A stretch of DNA of 64,000 nt from Geomonas oryzae. Lineage in GTDB: Bacteria; Desulfobacterota; Desulfuromonadia; Geobacterales; Geobacteraceae. How positions within the stretch are numbered: the first letter of the stretch is position 1; every line of letters begins with the position of its first letter. Both the position numbers and the translations under genes were made by a program. The DNA lies in contig NZ_RAHW01000001.1 of assembly GCF_004117875.1 (NCBI RefSeq), positions 1 through 64,000 of the forward strand, in the 5' to 3' direction. Below, one piece after another: positions 26,495 through 35,374 of the stretch. The notes under the pieces are model-generated. The model saw only the letters and a program-made list of their open reading frames with translations, ran no database searches and was not told where the DNA came from.

Positions 26495-27514
26495 ATGAAA
26501 ACGGTAGATCTTAGAAGCGATACGGTGACGCGCCCCTCCGAGGCGATGCGCCGGGTGATGGCAGCGGCCGAGGTAGGCGACGACGTGTACGGGGAGGACC
26601 CGACGGTAAACCGGCTCGAGGGAATGGCCGCCGAGCTCCTCGGGAAGGAGAAGGCGATCTTCGTCCCCAGCGGCACCATGAGCAACCTGACCGCCCTTTT
26701 GTCCCACTGCGGACGCGGGGATGAGTACATAGCCGGGCAGGACGCCCACATCTACCGCTGGGAAGGAGGAGGGGGCGCCATCTTCGGCGGTGTCCAGCCC
26801 CAGCCCCTGGACTTCGAGGAGGACGGCACGCTCGACCTCGACAGGGTACGCCGCACCGTGAAGCCCGCCGATCACCACCATGCCGTTACCAGGCTCCTCT
26901 GCCTGGAGAACACCCAGGGCGGCAGGGTGCTCCCCCTTTCCTACCTCGAGAAGGCATCCGGCGTCGCCAAAGAGCTGGGGCTCGCGATGCATCTGGACGG
27001 CGCCCGTGTCTTCAATGCGGCCGTCTACCTCGGTGTGCCGGTGCGCGAGGTTGCGCGCCACTTCGATTCCGTATCGGTCTGCTTGTCCAAGGGGCTCGGC
27101 GCCCCGGTGGGCTCGGTCCTTTGCGGCAGCGCCGAACTGATCAACCGGGCGCACCGCTGGCGCAAGGTGGCCGGCGGCGGGATGCGGCAGGCCGGGATAC
27201 TCGCCGCTGCGGGGATCCACGCGCTGCAACAAAACGTTGAACGCTTGGCCGATGACCACGAGAACGCAGAGCTTTTATCGAACGGGCTCTCCCATATCGA
27301 CGAGCTTCTGGTAAGCCAGGCCCGCACCAACATCCTCTTCGTCACCCCACCCGCCGGAAGCGCCGACGCGCTGCGCGAAGCGCTGGCCGCCGAGGGGATC
27401 CTGATCGGCGGAGGGGACATGATCCGCCTGGTCACCCACCTGGACGTGGAGCGCGCCGACGTAGAGCGGACCGTTGCCGCGTTCAAGCGCTTCTTCGCTG
27501 GAAGGGGGAAGTGA
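26495..27514 (+). CDS. ltaE: Low-specificity L-threonine aldolase
   Basis: PLP enzyme of the fold-type I aminotransferase superfamily, cleaving L-threonine or L-allo-threonine to glycine and acetaldehyde. The N-terminal [15 protein letters not shown] and [10 protein letters not shown] are typical, and the Schiff-base Lys is in [14 protein letters not shown]. 339 residues. ATG follows AGGAG. It is 31 bp after pgi and 1 bp before csaA on the same strand, so the three are probably one transcript, although they share no pathway. Confidence 0.92.
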   Translation: MKTVDLRSDTVTRPSEAMRRVMAAAEVGDDVYGEDPTVNRLEGMAAELLGKEKAIFVPSGTMSNLTALLSHCGRGDEYIAGQDAHIYRWEGGGGAIFGGVQPQPLDFEEDGTLDLDRVRRTVKPADHHHAVTRLLCLENTQGGRVLPLSYLEKASGVAKELGLAMHLDGARVFNAAVYLGVPVREVARHFDSVSVCLSKGLGAPVGSVLCGSAELINRAHRWRKVAGGGMRQAGILAAAGIHALQQNVERLADDHENAELLSNGLSHIDELLVSQARTNILFVTPPAGSADALREALAAEGILIGGGDMIRLVTHLDVERADVERTVAAFKRFFAGRGK

Positions 27515-27515
27515 G

Positions 27516-27851
27516 ATGGCCGAGATAACGTGGGGGGATTTCGAGAAGGTGGAGCTGCGGGTCGGGACGGTGCTCGAGGTGGAGGAGTTCCCCGAGGCGA
27601 GAAAACCGGCCTACAAGCTGCTGATCGATTTCGGCGAGGCGGGGGTCAGGAGGTCGAGCGCCCAGATCACCAAACACTACACCCGCGAGGAACTGGTCGG
27701 GAGGCAGGTGATCGGCGTGTGCAACTTCCCGAGGAAGCAGATCGGGCGCTTCTTCTCCGAGGTCCTCGTGACCGGCTTTGCCGACGAGAACGGCGACATC
27801 GTTCTCGCCTCCCCGGAACGCCCGGTCCCGAACGGCAGCAGGCTCTGCTAA
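27516..27851 (+). CDS. csaA: CsaA/tRNA-binding-domain protein
   Basis: A 111-residue stand-alone OB-fold of the EMAP-II/tRNA-binding type. In Bacillus, CsaA is a dimeric chaperone linked to protein export; homologues are annotated as tRNA-binding or export-related chaperone. Core motif [12 protein letters not shown] at the N-terminus and [19 protein letters not shown] centrally. ATG at 27516 follows GGAAGGGGG; the longer frame from 27474 is out of phase with ltaE and rejected. Last gene of the pgi transcript, convergent with rsmI. Confidence 0.88.
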   Translation: MAEITWGDFEKVELRVGTVLEVEEFPEARKPAYKLLIDFGEAGVRRSSAQITKHYTREELVGRQVIGVCNFPRKQIGRFFSEVLVTGFADENGDIVLASPERPVPNGSRLC

Positions 27852-27870
27852 AAGAAAGGCTCCGCCAATA

Positions 27871-28701
27871 CTACCCCTTGATGCGCAGCGCCTCCGCGTA
27901 GACGGCGCTTTTATGAAGACCGGTTTCCCGGGTCACCCTTTTCACGGCGTCCTTTAGCGACATATCCCCGGACGCCAGGTACTTTTGCAGCAGTTCTTCC
28001 ATCCCCGGCCCGTCGTCGGAGCCGGACTCCGGCGCCGGGCTCACCAGGATAGCCACCTCGCCCCGCACCTCCCGCCCGCGCACCTCTTCGATCAGTGCGG
28101 AAAGGGTTCCGCGCAGAAATTCCTCGTACATCTTGGTCAATTCCCGCGCCACCACCACATCGCGGTCACCGAGCGTTTCCAGCATCTCCTCCAGGGTCGC
28201 CAACAGGCGCTTGGGGGACTCGTAGAAGATCAGCACCGCCCGCTCGGAGGCGAGGGACTGCAGCCGTTCGCGTCTTTTCCCCTGCTTGTTGGGAAGAAAG
28301 CCCGCAAAGCTGAAGTAGTCGGTGGGGAGGCCCGAGGCGGAGAGTGCGGTGATCGCGGCGCAGGCGCCCGGGATCGGGACGACGGAGATGCCGTCGGCCG
28401 CCGCGTCGCGCACGAGTTGGTAGCCGGGGTCGGAGATGCAAGGGGTGCCGGCATCGGTTATGAGGGCGACGCTCTTTCCCTCCCGCAGCCGGTCCAGGAT
28501 CTGGTCCCCCTTCAATTCCTTGTTGTGGTCGAAATAGGAAGTGAGCGGTTTGGAGATGCCGAAGTGGGTGAGGAGCTTGCGCGAGTGGCGCGTATCCTCG
28601 GCCGCGATGAGGTCGACTTCCTTCAGGATGCGCAGGGCGCGCAGCGTGATGTCCTCGAGGTTGCCTATCGGCGTGGCGACGATGTAGAGAGTTCCGGACA
28701 T
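27871..28701 (-). CDS. rsmI: 16S rRNA (cytidine-1402 2'-O)-methyltransferase
   Basis: SAM-dependent tetrapyrrole-methylase-fold enzyme that methylates the 2'-OH of C1402 in the ribosomal P site. The start has the family signature TLYIVATPIGNLEDI, followed by AAEDTRHSRKLL and LITDAGTPCISDPGY. 276 residues, normal. An inverted heptamer array occupies the gap to nadE just upstream, so its promoter probably lies within or beyond the array. Confidence 0.94.
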   Translation of the reverse strand: MSGTLYIVATPIGNLEDITLRALRILKEVDLIAAEDTRHSRKLLTHFGISKPLTSYFDHNKELKGDQILDRLREGKSVALITDAGTPCISDPGYQLVRDAAADGISVVPIPGACAAITALSASGLPTDYFSFAGFLPNKQGKRRERLQSLASERAVLIFYESPKRLLATLEEMLETLGDRDVVVARELTKMYEEFLRGTLSALIEEVRGREVRGEVAILVSPAPESGSDDGPGMEELLQKYLASGDMSLKDAVKRVTRETGLHKSAVYAEALRIKG

Positions 28702-28714
28702 AACGGCAGAAGCC

Positions 28715-28792
28715 GTTCTACGTTCTACGTTCTACGTTCTAGGTTTAAAAGCCAGGCCTTTAACGTAGAACGTAGAACTTAGAACGTAGAAC
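28715..28792. repeat. Inverted heptamer repeat array
   Basis: Four consecutive GTTCTAC-type heptamers (28715-28742) face four complementary AACGTAG heptamers (28762-28789) across a 19-bp centre, so the whole can form a long hairpin. The array fills the space between the nadE stop codon (28798) and the rsmI start. Related arrays occur at 55428-55609 and 62556-62615. Confidence 0.85.
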
Positions 28793-28797
28793 TCGTT

Positions 28798-29619
28798 CTA
28801 TTTCCCCCAGTCCCGCGCGTAGCGGAAGTCGCGGTCGATGGTGCGGTTGGATACCTTGGCGATGATGGGAAGACGGCGTTTGAAGTGGGAGCCCTGCACC
28901 TTCCTCGCTACGTTATCGATGAACTGCGCGTCGAAACCGACGGCGATCAGTTCCTCGCGGCTCATGCGCTGGTCCACCATGCGGTACAAAAGCTCGTCGG
29001 CCTCGCGGTAGGTGAAACCAAGCTCCTGCTCGTCGGTCTGCCCCGCCCACAGGTCCGCGGAGGGCTTCTTCTCGATCACCTCGCGCGGCACGCCCATCGC
29101 CTCGGATAGTTCCCACACCTGGCTCTTGTAGATGTCGCCGATCGGGTTCAAGGCGCTCGCCATGTCGCCGTGCAGGGTGCCGTACCCCAGGAGCAACTCG
29201 GTCTTGTTGCTGGTGCCCAAGACGAGACCGCCCACCGAAGCGGAGTGGTCGTACAGGATGGTCATGCGCTCGCGCGCCATCTTGTTGCCGCGCCTCATGT
29301 TGTCGGCGTCCGGGGTGATGTTGAAATAGGCGTCGATCATCGGGGTGATTTCGATGACCTTGAAGTTGATCCCGAGGCTCTCCGCAACGAGCCGCGCATG
29401 CGCCTCGCTCTCCGGGTTGCTGGTCCGGTACGGCATGCAGTAGGCGTAGACGTTCTCCGGCCCCAGCGCCTCGGCGGCGATGTAGGCTACCAGCGCGGAA
29501 TCGATGCCGCCGGAAAGACCGAGCACCCCCTTGCGCACCCCGACCTTGCAGACCTCGTCACGCACGAACCCCACCAGGATCCGGCGCAGAAGATTTGTAT
29601 TAACCGTCAAGCCCGCCAT
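28798..29619 (-). CDS. nadE: NAD synthetase, synthetase subunit
   Basis: Adenylates nicotinate adenine dinucleotide and amidates it to NAD+. The N-type ATP pyrophosphatase P-loop is in [11 protein letters not shown]; 273 residues equal the synthetase domain alone. The frame is open to 29907, but that part overlaps the upstream amidase gene out of phase. The ATG at 29619 overlaps the amidase stop by one base (TAATG), so translation is coupled. The product probably uses ammonia channelled from that amidase. A heptamer repeat array begins right after the stop codon. Confidence 0.93.
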   Translation of the reverse strand: MAGLTVNTNLLRRILVGFVRDEVCKVGVRKGVLGLSGGIDSALVAYIAAEALGPENVYAYCMPYRTSNPESEAHARLVAESLGINFKVIEITPMIDAYFNITPDADNMRRGNKMARERMTILYDHSASVGGLVLGTSNKTELLLGYGTLHGDMASALNPIGDIYKSQVWELSEAMGVPREVIEKKPSADLWAGQTDEQELGFTYREADELLYRMVDQRMSREELIAVGFDAQFIDNVARKVQGSHFKRRLPIIAKVSNRTIDRDFRYARDWGK

Positions 29620-30470
29620 TAGCAGTCTTTCTCCTTGTCGATGCGTTTCAGCTCTTTCACGGTGATGGCAAGGTTCTCGTCCCGCATCATGGGGGAGAAG
29701 ATCCTCTCGCGCCTGAGCGCCCCGCCGTCCACCTTGGCCAGCACGAAGTCCTCCTCGAGAAGCGCGCCGCGGTCGGTGACCTCTCCGGAAGGTGAAATGG
29801 CCTCGGAGCCGCCCCAGAAGTTGATGCCGTCCTCGTAGCCGACTCGGTTGCAGTAGAAAACGCGGCAGTTGAGGAACATGGCGCTCGTCGAGGTGAGTTT
29901 CTGCCACGCCGCCGCCGAGCCGAGACCTTCCGACTCAGTCACCCCGCGCCCGGGGCTGGAGGAGAGACAGATGAGCGTCATGGCGCCGTCCATGGCGAGG
30001 ATGTAGGGGGCGGAGAGGTGCCACATGTCCTCGCAGATCAGCATCCCGACGCGGCCGAAACGGGTATCGAAGGCGCGGAAGCGCTCGCCGCGAGCCATGT
30101 AGCGCTGCTCGTCGAATAGACCGTAGGTGGGAAGGTAGACCTTGCGGTGCACGTGGCGGATTTCCCCGGCTTCAAGGTAGACCGCGGAGTTGAAGAAGCG
30201 GAAGTCGGAGGAGACCTCGACGAAACCGATGGCGATCGAGATGCGTTCGGAGAGCTTTTTCAGCCTCTGTATCTGGGGGGAGTCCAGGCTCAGCGCCACT
30301 TCGGGCACAAGATCCTTCAAGAAGTAACCGGTGAGAGCCAGCTCGGGAAACACAACGAGGTCGGCACCTGCGGCGATCCCCTTCTCGATGGCGGCCTCGG
30401 CCAACGCCATGTTGTCGTCCAGGCAGCCCAGCTTCGGTTTGATCTGAGCCAGGGCAACGGTAAAATCCAT
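29619..30470 (-). CDS. Nitrilase-family glutaminase subunit of NAD synthetase
   Basis: Carbon-nitrogen hydrolase with the Glu-Lys-Cys triad visible in [11 protein letters not shown] (Glu), [10 protein letters not shown] (Lys) and [10 protein letters not shown] (Cys). It matches the glutaminase half of glutamine-dependent NadE but stands as a separate gene of 283 residues. ATG at 30470 follows GCGGAG; the frame is open to 30506. One-base overlap with nadE supports a two-subunit glutamine-dependent NAD synthetase instead of the usual fused polypeptide. Confidence 0.88.
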   Translation of the reverse strand: MDFTVALAQIKPKLGCLDDNMALAEAAIEKGIAAGADLVVFPELALTGYFLKDLVPEVALSLDSPQIQRLKKLSERISIAIGFVEVSSDFRFFNSAVYLEAGEIRHVHRKVYLPTYGLFDEQRYMARGERFRAFDTRFGRVGMLICEDMWHLSAPYILAMDGAMTLICLSSSPGRGVTESEGLGSAAAWQKLTSTSAMFLNCRVFYCNRVGYEDGINFWGGSEAISPSGEVTDRGALLEEDFVLAKVDGGALRRERIFSPMMRDENLAITVKELKRIDKEKDC

Positions 30471-30538
30471 GAGCTTCTCCGCAATTTTTTCTCTCTTTTC
30501 TAGCACAGCGGCAGAGGCTTTGTAAACCGCTTCATGAG

Positions 30539-30979
30539 TTAAAGCAGGATCACCAGCACAACGCCGCCCGCTATGACAGAGAGATTGCAGACCGCGGAGA
30601 CTCCGTGCAGCTTGGAAAACTGCCTGCGCATCGGGTCATCCTTCGGGGTGGTCTCGAAAGAGACGATCTGCTTCTTGATCTCGGCGGCCTTCGGCTCGAT
30701 GTAAAAGGCCTGGAACGAGGAGAGGGTGAGCATGAGGGCGATGATGACGGCGGCGGGTGCGGTCCATTTCCCGCCCATGACGAGGCGGCAGACGATGGCG
30801 ATCACGCCGCAGGCGATGCCCCAGCGGAAGTATCCGGGGAAGAAGAGGCCGACGATGCGCCCGGCAACGTCGCGGCTTTCCGAACGGAACAGGATGGGTG
30901 TGAGCACGAAGGTGAAGAGTGCGGCGCCTCCGAGCCAGAGAGCGATGGCCAGACGGTAGATAGCTGCTACGACCTGCAT
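30539..30979 (-). CDS. DUF4149/TMEM205-like membrane protein
   Basis: A 146-residue integral membrane protein with four predicted helices: residues about 3-25 (AIYRLAIALWLGGAALFTFV), 45-65, 70-92 and 125-146. The N-terminal LWLGGAALFTFVLTPILF resembles DUF4149. Function unknown. ATG at 30979 follows GGAGG at ideal spacing; an in-frame upstream ATG at 31018 is less likely. It lies upstream of the NAD synthetase genes on the same strand. Confidence 0.78.
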   Translation of the reverse strand: MQVVAAIYRLAIALWLGGAALFTFVLTPILFRSESRDVAGRIVGLFFPGYFRWGIACGVIAIVCRLVMGGKWTAPAAVIIALMLTLSSFQAFYIEPKAAEIKKQIVSFETTPKDDPMRRQFSKLHGVSAVCNLSVIAGGVVLVILL

Positions 30980-31071
30980 GTAATTTCCTCCTTGTGGTTC
31001 CAGTTCATACAATCCCACCCCGTAGGGGGAGGAGTCATGGTGTGGCCTGGGCAGTGGCGATAGCCACCGCT

Positions 31072-31449
31072 TTAATATGCCAGATCGAAGGCGTTCCTTA
31101 TATGCTCGATGTCCGGCACGTCATGGTCATGCAGCATGATGGCGATGACATCGAAGCGCGCCTCGGCATCGTAGAGCTTCTTCCGCGACAGCCAGACGAG
31201 TGCCGCCTTCGATATCTGCCGCTGTTTGAATGGCGTCACCGCCAGTTGCGGCGGACCGTAGTTGTCATTGTTCCTGCACTTCACCTCGACGAACACGATG
31301 GTACGCCCATCTCTCGCCACGATATCTATCTCCCCGCAGGAAGCGCGAAAGTTGCACTCGACGATCTTGAAACCCTGTCCTTTGAGGTAGGTCACGGCGA
31401 TCGACTCGCCCACTCCGCCTAGTGCACTGTTACCGCTTTTGACTGGCAT
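31072..31449 (-). CDS. yraN: YraN/UPF0102 endonuclease-like protein
   Basis: A 125-residue protein of the UPF0102 family with restriction-endonuclease-like fold. The PD-(D/E)XK-type motif appears as CGEIDIVARD followed by VFVEVKCR. The cellular role is not settled in the family; suggested in DNA processing. It is commonly found after rnhB, as here, where it lies 88 bp downstream of that gene on the same strand. Confidence 0.88.
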   Translation of the reverse strand: MPVKSGNSALGGVGESIAVTYLKGQGFKIVECNFRASCGEIDIVARDGRTIVFVEVKCRNNDNYGPPQLAVTPFKQRQISKAALVWLSRKKLYDAEARFDVIAIMLHDHDVPDIEHIRNAFDLAY

Positions 31450-31537
31450 AGTCGCCCCTGTTGAGACAGCGCGTCACGCAAACAAGACAACAGTGTAGCA
31501 GCAAGTTCTGTGGGCGTGTAGCTTGGCTGGAAAAATA

Positions 31538-32227
31538 CTAGAAAGAAAAGAGGCCGGTTTCACGCTCACGCGAAACGGTATCCTGGTCGGAGAGACAATG
31601 TTCCTTCACGCCGCTGAAGCTTTTGCGGTGGATCGGGCAGGGCCCGAGTTCCGCAATGGCGGCCAGATGCGAGGCGGCGCCGTACCCCTTGTGGCTCGCG
31701 AAGCCGTATCCGGGATAGCGGACGTCGTACTCGAGCATCATCCGGTCCCGGGTCACCTTGGCGATGATCGAGGCGGCGGCGATGGAGAGGCTCAGAGAGT
31801 CACCTTTTTTCACGGTGCGCTGGGGGATGTTCATCGGAATGCTGGAGATCCCGTCGATGAGAATGAAGTCGGGGGTGACACTCAGGGAGCGCACCGCATC
31901 GCTCATGGCGCGCAGGGTCGCCTGGAGGATGTTGATGCTGTCGATGAGGGCGTGATCGCCGATGCCGACGCCGACGGAGACCGCCTCACGGTGGATGACG
32001 TCGAAGAGTTCTTCCCGCTTCTCCTCGGAGAGCTGCTTCGAGTCGTTCACCCCGGGGAGGAGCACCCCCTCCGGCAGTATGACGGCGGCAGCTACCACCG
32101 GTCCCGCAAGCGGACCACGCCCCGCCTCGTCCACCCCGGCAATCCGGGCGTAGCCGCGCCGCAACGCCTGAGCCTCGAGGGCGAGCATGTCGATGGGAGA
32201 GTCAGGGGTGTCGAAGAGACCGGTCAT
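31538..32227 (-). CDS. rnhB: Ribonuclease HII
   Basis: Cleaves RNA in RNA-DNA hybrids and removes single ribonucleotides from DNA. Signature GVDEAGRGPLAGPVVAAAV with catalytic Asp-Glu, and further acidic residues in ILIDG and KVTRDRMM. 229 residues. The frame is open to 32653 through a repeat element and part of rplS, but family length fixes ATG at 32227. The ribosome-binding site is poor and lies in the end of a palindromic repeat, which separates this gene from the rplS terminator. Confidence 0.93.
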   Translation of the reverse strand: MTGLFDTPDSPIDMLALEAQALRRGYARIAGVDEAGRGPLAGPVVAAAVILPEGVLLPGVNDSKQLSEEKREELFDVIHREAVSVGVGIGDHALIDSINILQATLRAMSDAVRSLSVTPDFILIDGISSIPMNIPQRTVKKGDSLSLSIAAASIIAKVTRDRMMLEYDVRYPGYGFASHKGYGAASHLAAIAELGPCPIHRKSFSGVKEHCLSDQDTVSRERETGLFSF

Positions 32228-32236
32228 GATAAAACC

Positions 32237-32358
32237 TAAAACCATTAGCCACGGAGAAAATCTGAGGACTTCGGAGAAAACCTTAAAAGCAAAAGAATTT
32301 GGGGTTAACCTCAAAGCCTTTAGCCTTTCTCGGATTTTCTCAGTTTTTCTCCGTGGCC
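32237..32358. repeat. MITE-like inverted repeat, copy A
   Basis: The left arm (32248-32283: GCCACGGAGAAAATCTGAGG then ACTTCGGAGAAAACCT) has a partial inverse at 32331-32358 (TTTTCTCCGTGGCC). A second copy lies at 60981-61157; the first 32 bp of each are identical, and the left arm here matches the right arm there in 36 of about 37 positions. No ORF inside. It sits between the rplS terminator and rnhB. Confidence 0.85.
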
Positions 32359-32383
32359 AGCGGTTTGCCGTTTTGGGTTTAAA

Positions 32384-32420
32384 TAAAAAAAGCCCCGGTC
32401 GCTGGACCGGGGCTTTTAAC
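32384..32420 (-). terminator. Intrinsic terminator after rplS
   Basis: AGCCCCGGTC (32391-32400) pairs with GACCGGGGCT (32405-32414) around GCTG. The minus-strand U-run corresponds to the A-run at 32384-32390. It implies that the translation operon mostly ends at rplS. Confidence 0.88.
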
Positions 32421-32430
32421 TGCGAGCCTG

Positions 32431-32787
32431 TTACTGGCCTGCGACGTACTTCCTTTCCTTGATCCTGGAAGCCTTGCCGCGCAGCTTGCGCAGGTAGTAG
32501 AGCTTCGCGCGACGTACCTGGCCGCGGGTCACTACCTCGATCGCCTCGATGGACGGGGAGTGCAGCGGGAACACCCTCTCCACGCCGACGCCGTTGGAGA
32601 TCTTCCTCACGGTGAAGGACTCGCGAATGCCGCCGTTCTGACGGCCGAGGCACACGCCCTGGAAAGCCTGGATACGGCTCTTGTCACCCTCGACGATCTT
32701 CACCTGCACCTTGATGGTGTCGCCGGGAACGAAAACCGGGATGTTCTTCTTCATCTGCGCCATTTCAATCATGTCAATCTTGTTCAT
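32431..32787 (-). CDS. rplS: 50S ribosomal protein L19
   Basis: Large-subunit protein at the interface with 30S. It shows the family's KVFPLHSP-like motif ([16 protein letters not shown]) and the basic tail ARLYYLR-type sequence [17 protein letters not shown]. 118 residues, full length. ATG follows GGGAGGAAG. It is the last member of the ffh-rpsP-rimM-trmD cluster before a strong terminator. Confidence 0.96.
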   Translation of the reverse strand: MNKIDMIEMAQMKKNIPVFVPGDTIKVQVKIVEGDKSRIQAFQGVCLGRQNGGIRESFTVRKISNGVGVERVFPLHSPSIEAIEVVTRGQVRRAKLYYLRKLRGKASRIKERKYVAGQ

Positions 32788-32881
32788 TTGGTACTTCCTC
32801 CCTTATCTGGAACCTCTAGCATAAGACTTAATACTGACAGTTAACCTGCATTACCTCGACTGCTCTCTATCCATGCGGCGC

Positions 32882-33451
32882 CTAGCGCCCGAAAAGCCTG
32901 TCCAGCATGATCGACGCCGCGGAGCGTACCGAGAGGTGGTTGTAATCCCCAGCTCCCTTGATCGGCTCCAGCACCAGATCACCCTTGTTGAACACCTGCT
33001 CGATCATCCCCCAACCGGTGCCGAGAAGCAGCAGATAGGGCTGCTCGGGGTCGGCGTCGATGAGATCCTTCAGCTCGGCAAAGCTCACGCTGTTGGGCCT
33101 GCCGGAGGCGCCGGTCACGACCACCTTGGGTCTGCGTCCGGTGCGGCTCTCGATGTCGGCGATGGTCGACTCCAGAGACTCTTCGCACTGCAGCGTCTCG
33201 AGCGCCATCTTCCGTTTGGGGTTGTAGGTGGAGCCCCAACCGGAGAGCCAATGCTCACGCACCTTCTCAACGAGCTTTATCTGTTCCGCAACCGGGGTCA
33301 CGATGTAGTAGCGGGCGAGACCGAAGGTCCGGGCCATGCGCGACATGTCGTGAATATCCAGGTTGGTGACCGAGGTCGCCACCACGTCCTTGTGCTTGTC
33401 GTACACCGGGAAGTGGATCAGCGCCATGCTGAAATTAGCTGCCGAGGTCAT
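32882..33451 (-). CDS. SPOUT-type RNA methyltransferase (TrmD-linked)
   Basis: A 189-residue protein of the SAM-dependent RNA methyltransferase family seen after trmD in many Gram-negative anaerobes and Thermotoga. The C-terminal half has SPOUT knot features ([15 protein letters not shown] and [17 protein letters not shown]). Target RNA unknown. ATG overlaps the trmD stop by 4 bp with AAGGGG ahead. Linkage to trmD, rimM and rplS implies a role in tRNA or rRNA maturation. Confidence 0.88.
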   Translation of the reverse strand: MTSAANFSMALIHFPVYDKHKDVVATSVTNLDIHDMSRMARTFGLARYYIVTPVAEQIKLVEKVREHWLSGWGSTYNPKRKMALETLQCEESLESTIADIESRTGRRPKVVVTGASGRPNSVSFAELKDLIDADPEQPYLLLLGTGWGMIEQVFNKGDLVLEPIKGAGDYNHLSVRSAASIMLDRLFGR

Positions 33452-34200
33452 GCGAGCCCCTTAGTCATATGGGGGTCCAGCCCCAGCTCTTTCAGAAGTT
33501 TCTTGTCCTGCTTGCTCCACTCGATCCCTTCGAGGAGCTCGGGACGTGAGGCGAGCGTTCTCCTGATCTGCTCCTTCCTGCGCCACTTGGCGATCTCGGC
33601 GTGGTTGCCGGAAAGGAGGATGTCGGGAACCTTCTCACCCCTGAATTCGGGGGGCCTCGTGTACTGCGGGTACTCCAAAAGCCCGTCTGCAAAAGAATCG
33701 TACTGGGCGGACTCTTCGCTTCCCAGCACACCCGGCACGAGCCGGGACACGGCGTCGACTACCACCATGGCGGCGAGCTCTCCGCCGGTGAGGACGAAGT
33801 CCCCCAGCGAGATCTCGTCATCGACGAACAGGGCACGCACCCTTTCGTCGACCCCTTCATAGCGCCCGCAGATGATGATGAGCCCCTCCTCGCGGGAGAG
33901 CTCCTCGGCCACCTGGTGCGTGAAAGGACGACCGCCCGGCGTGGTGAGGATCACCCTGGAAGCCGGACGCACCTTCTTGACCGCCTCGATGGCGCCCGCG
34001 ATCGGCTCGACCTTCATCACCATGCCGGCACCCCCTCCGTAGGGAGAGTCGTCGGCAGTGGCGTGCTTGTCGAAGGCCCAGTCGCGGATGTTGTGCAGGG
34101 CCACCTCGATCAATCCCTTGTCGCTTGCGCGCTTCAGGATGCTCTCGGTCATCGGCCCTTCGAACATCGCCGGGAAGAGGGTCAGGATGTCGAACTTCAT
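33448..34200 (-). CDS. trmD: tRNA (guanine37-N1)-methyltransferase
   Basis: Methylates G37 next to the anticodon to prevent frameshifting. Trefoil-knot SPOUT enzyme with [13 protein letters not shown] at the start, [25 protein letters not shown] and [15 protein letters not shown]. 250 residues, normal. Overlaps both rimM and the following methyltransferase by 4 bp, so the three are translationally coupled. Confidence 0.97.
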   Translation of the reverse strand: MKFDILTLFPAMFEGPMTESILKRASDKGLIEVALHNIRDWAFDKHATADDSPYGGGAGMVMKVEPIAGAIEAVKKVRPASRVILTTPGGRPFTHQVAEELSREEGLIIICGRYEGVDERVRALFVDDEISLGDFVLTGGELAAMVVVDAVSRLVPGVLGSEESAQYDSFADGLLEYPQYTRPPEFRGEKVPDILLSGNHAEIAKWRRKEQIRRTLASRPELLEGIEWSKQDKKLLKELGLDPHMTKGLA

Positions 34201-34715
34201 AGATCGAGCAGCCCCTCGGGAAGAGAGACCGTCATCCGTCCTGCCTTCAGGTCAACAGACAATACGACGTCCTCGAGTGCGGGGATAAGCACCTCGCGCC
34301 CGTTGTGTTTTACCACGTAGACGTCGTTGCTGCCGGTTTCGATGATATCGACCAGCTCTCCCAGCTCTTCCCCATCCGACGTAAAAACCTGGAGCCCCAG
34401 GAGGTCGGACCAGTAGAACTCGTCGTCGGGGAGTTCCGGGAGCGCCACCCGGTCGGCATATATCTCGCTGCCGACCAGGTGCAGCACCTGGTTGATGTTG
34501 TCAAACGGCTTCAGGGTCAGGATGATCCGTTTGCCGTTGTTTTTGGCGGAGACCACGGAGAATTCCTCCATGGCCCCTTTCGGAGACTTGAGAAAAACGC
34601 TTTTAAGCTGCGAAATGCTCGAAGCATCCCCCGCGAAGGGGATGACCCGCAACTGTCCCCTGATCCCGTGTGGTCCCTGGATCTTGCCGATCAATACTTT
34701 TTTACTACCGGACAT
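34197..34715 (-). CDS. rimM: Ribosome maturation factor RimM
   Basis: Binds S19 and helps assemble the 30S head. The N-terminal RimM barrel begins [17 protein letters not shown], and the C-terminal PRC-barrel includes [12 protein letters not shown] and [18 protein letters not shown]. 172 residues. It starts 3 bp after the KH-protein stop. Confidence 0.96.
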   Translation of the reverse strand: MSGSKKVLIGKIQGPHGIRGQLRVIPFAGDASSISQLKSVFLKSPKGAMEEFSVVSAKNNGKRIILTLKPFDNINQVLHLVGSEIYADRVALPELPDDEFYWSDLLGLQVFTSDGEELGELVDIIETGSNDVYVVKHNGREVLIPALEDVVLSVDLKAGRMTVSLPEGLLDL

Positions 34716-34718
34716 CTA

Positions 34719-34949
34719 TCACTCTACGATTTTAAGGATGGCTTTCTTGTTGTCCTTTGTTGAGACAGCGTTAAGCAAAGTACGGATCGCTTTTGCCGTG
34801 CGACCCTCCTTGCCGATGATACGCCCCATGTCCTCTTTTGCGACGGTCAGCTTGATTACGTTGGTCTCTTCTTCCAACTCCTCGGTTGCTTTCACCTGGG
34901 TGGGATCGTCTACGAGTGCCCTGGCGATGGTCTCAACAAGCTCTTTCAT
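34719..34949 (-). CDS. khpA: KH-domain RNA-binding protein KhpA
   Basis: A 76-residue single KH domain with the GxxG loop in RIIGKEGRTAKAIRTLL. KhpA acts with KhpB in Gram-positives to bind many RNAs; the function in Geobacter is unknown. Located between rpsP and rimM as is usual. ATG follows GAGG. Confidence 0.94.
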   Translation of the reverse strand: MKELVETIARALVDDPTQVKATEELEEETNVIKLTVAKEDMGRIIGKEGRTAKAIRTLLNAVSTKDNKKAILKIVE

Positions 34950-35000
34950 GTCGCTATCCTCTGTAGTGTGGGATATCCGGCTGGCCGGTACTAAGAGATA

Positions 35001-35267
35001 TTAAGCGGCAGGGGCTACGAACTTCTCCCAGATGCCGGTCTTCTTCAGGATCTGCTTGACGGTGTCGGTCGGCTGAGCGCCCTTGCCGAGCCACTCAAGG
35101 GTCTTCCCTTCTTCCAGGTTGTAAACCGCCGGCTCCCTGTTCGGGTCGTAGGTACCGACGTTCTCGATGAAACGCCCGTCCCTGCGGCTGCGGCAGTCAG
35201 CAACTACTACCTGGTAAAAGGGTTTCTTTTTAGCGCCCGCACGTGCAAGTCTGATCTTTATTGCCAT
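35001..35267 (-). CDS. rpsP: 30S ribosomal protein S16
   Basis: Small-subunit assembly protein. Starts [20 protein letters not shown] with the typical [14 protein letters not shown]. 88 residues. ATG follows CCAGGAGG. Part of the ffh-led operon, 107 bp after ffh. Confidence 0.97.
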   Translation of the reverse strand: MAIKIRLARAGAKKKPFYQVVVADCRSRRDGRFIENVGTYDPNREPAVYNLEEGKTLEWLGKGAQPTDTVKQILKKTGIWEKFVAPAA

Positions 35268-35374
35268 TTCTTCCTCCTGGTATTCTCGGATCCTTGAGAT
35301 CCGCCATTGCGTGTATTGTTTTTGTGAGTCTGGTAACTGTATCTATAGTTGGTGCAATAGTCAAAGGCGACAGG

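Noticed and set aside
24844-26751. Long open frame (635 codons) on the minus strand opposite pgi
   Set aside because: It mirrors the real pgi and ltaE genes on the plus strand; high GC makes long antisense frames, and the translation has no recognisable motif.
31538-32653. 371-residue version of RNase HII
   Set aside because: The extra N-terminal part runs through a palindromic repeat, the rplS terminator and rplS out of frame.
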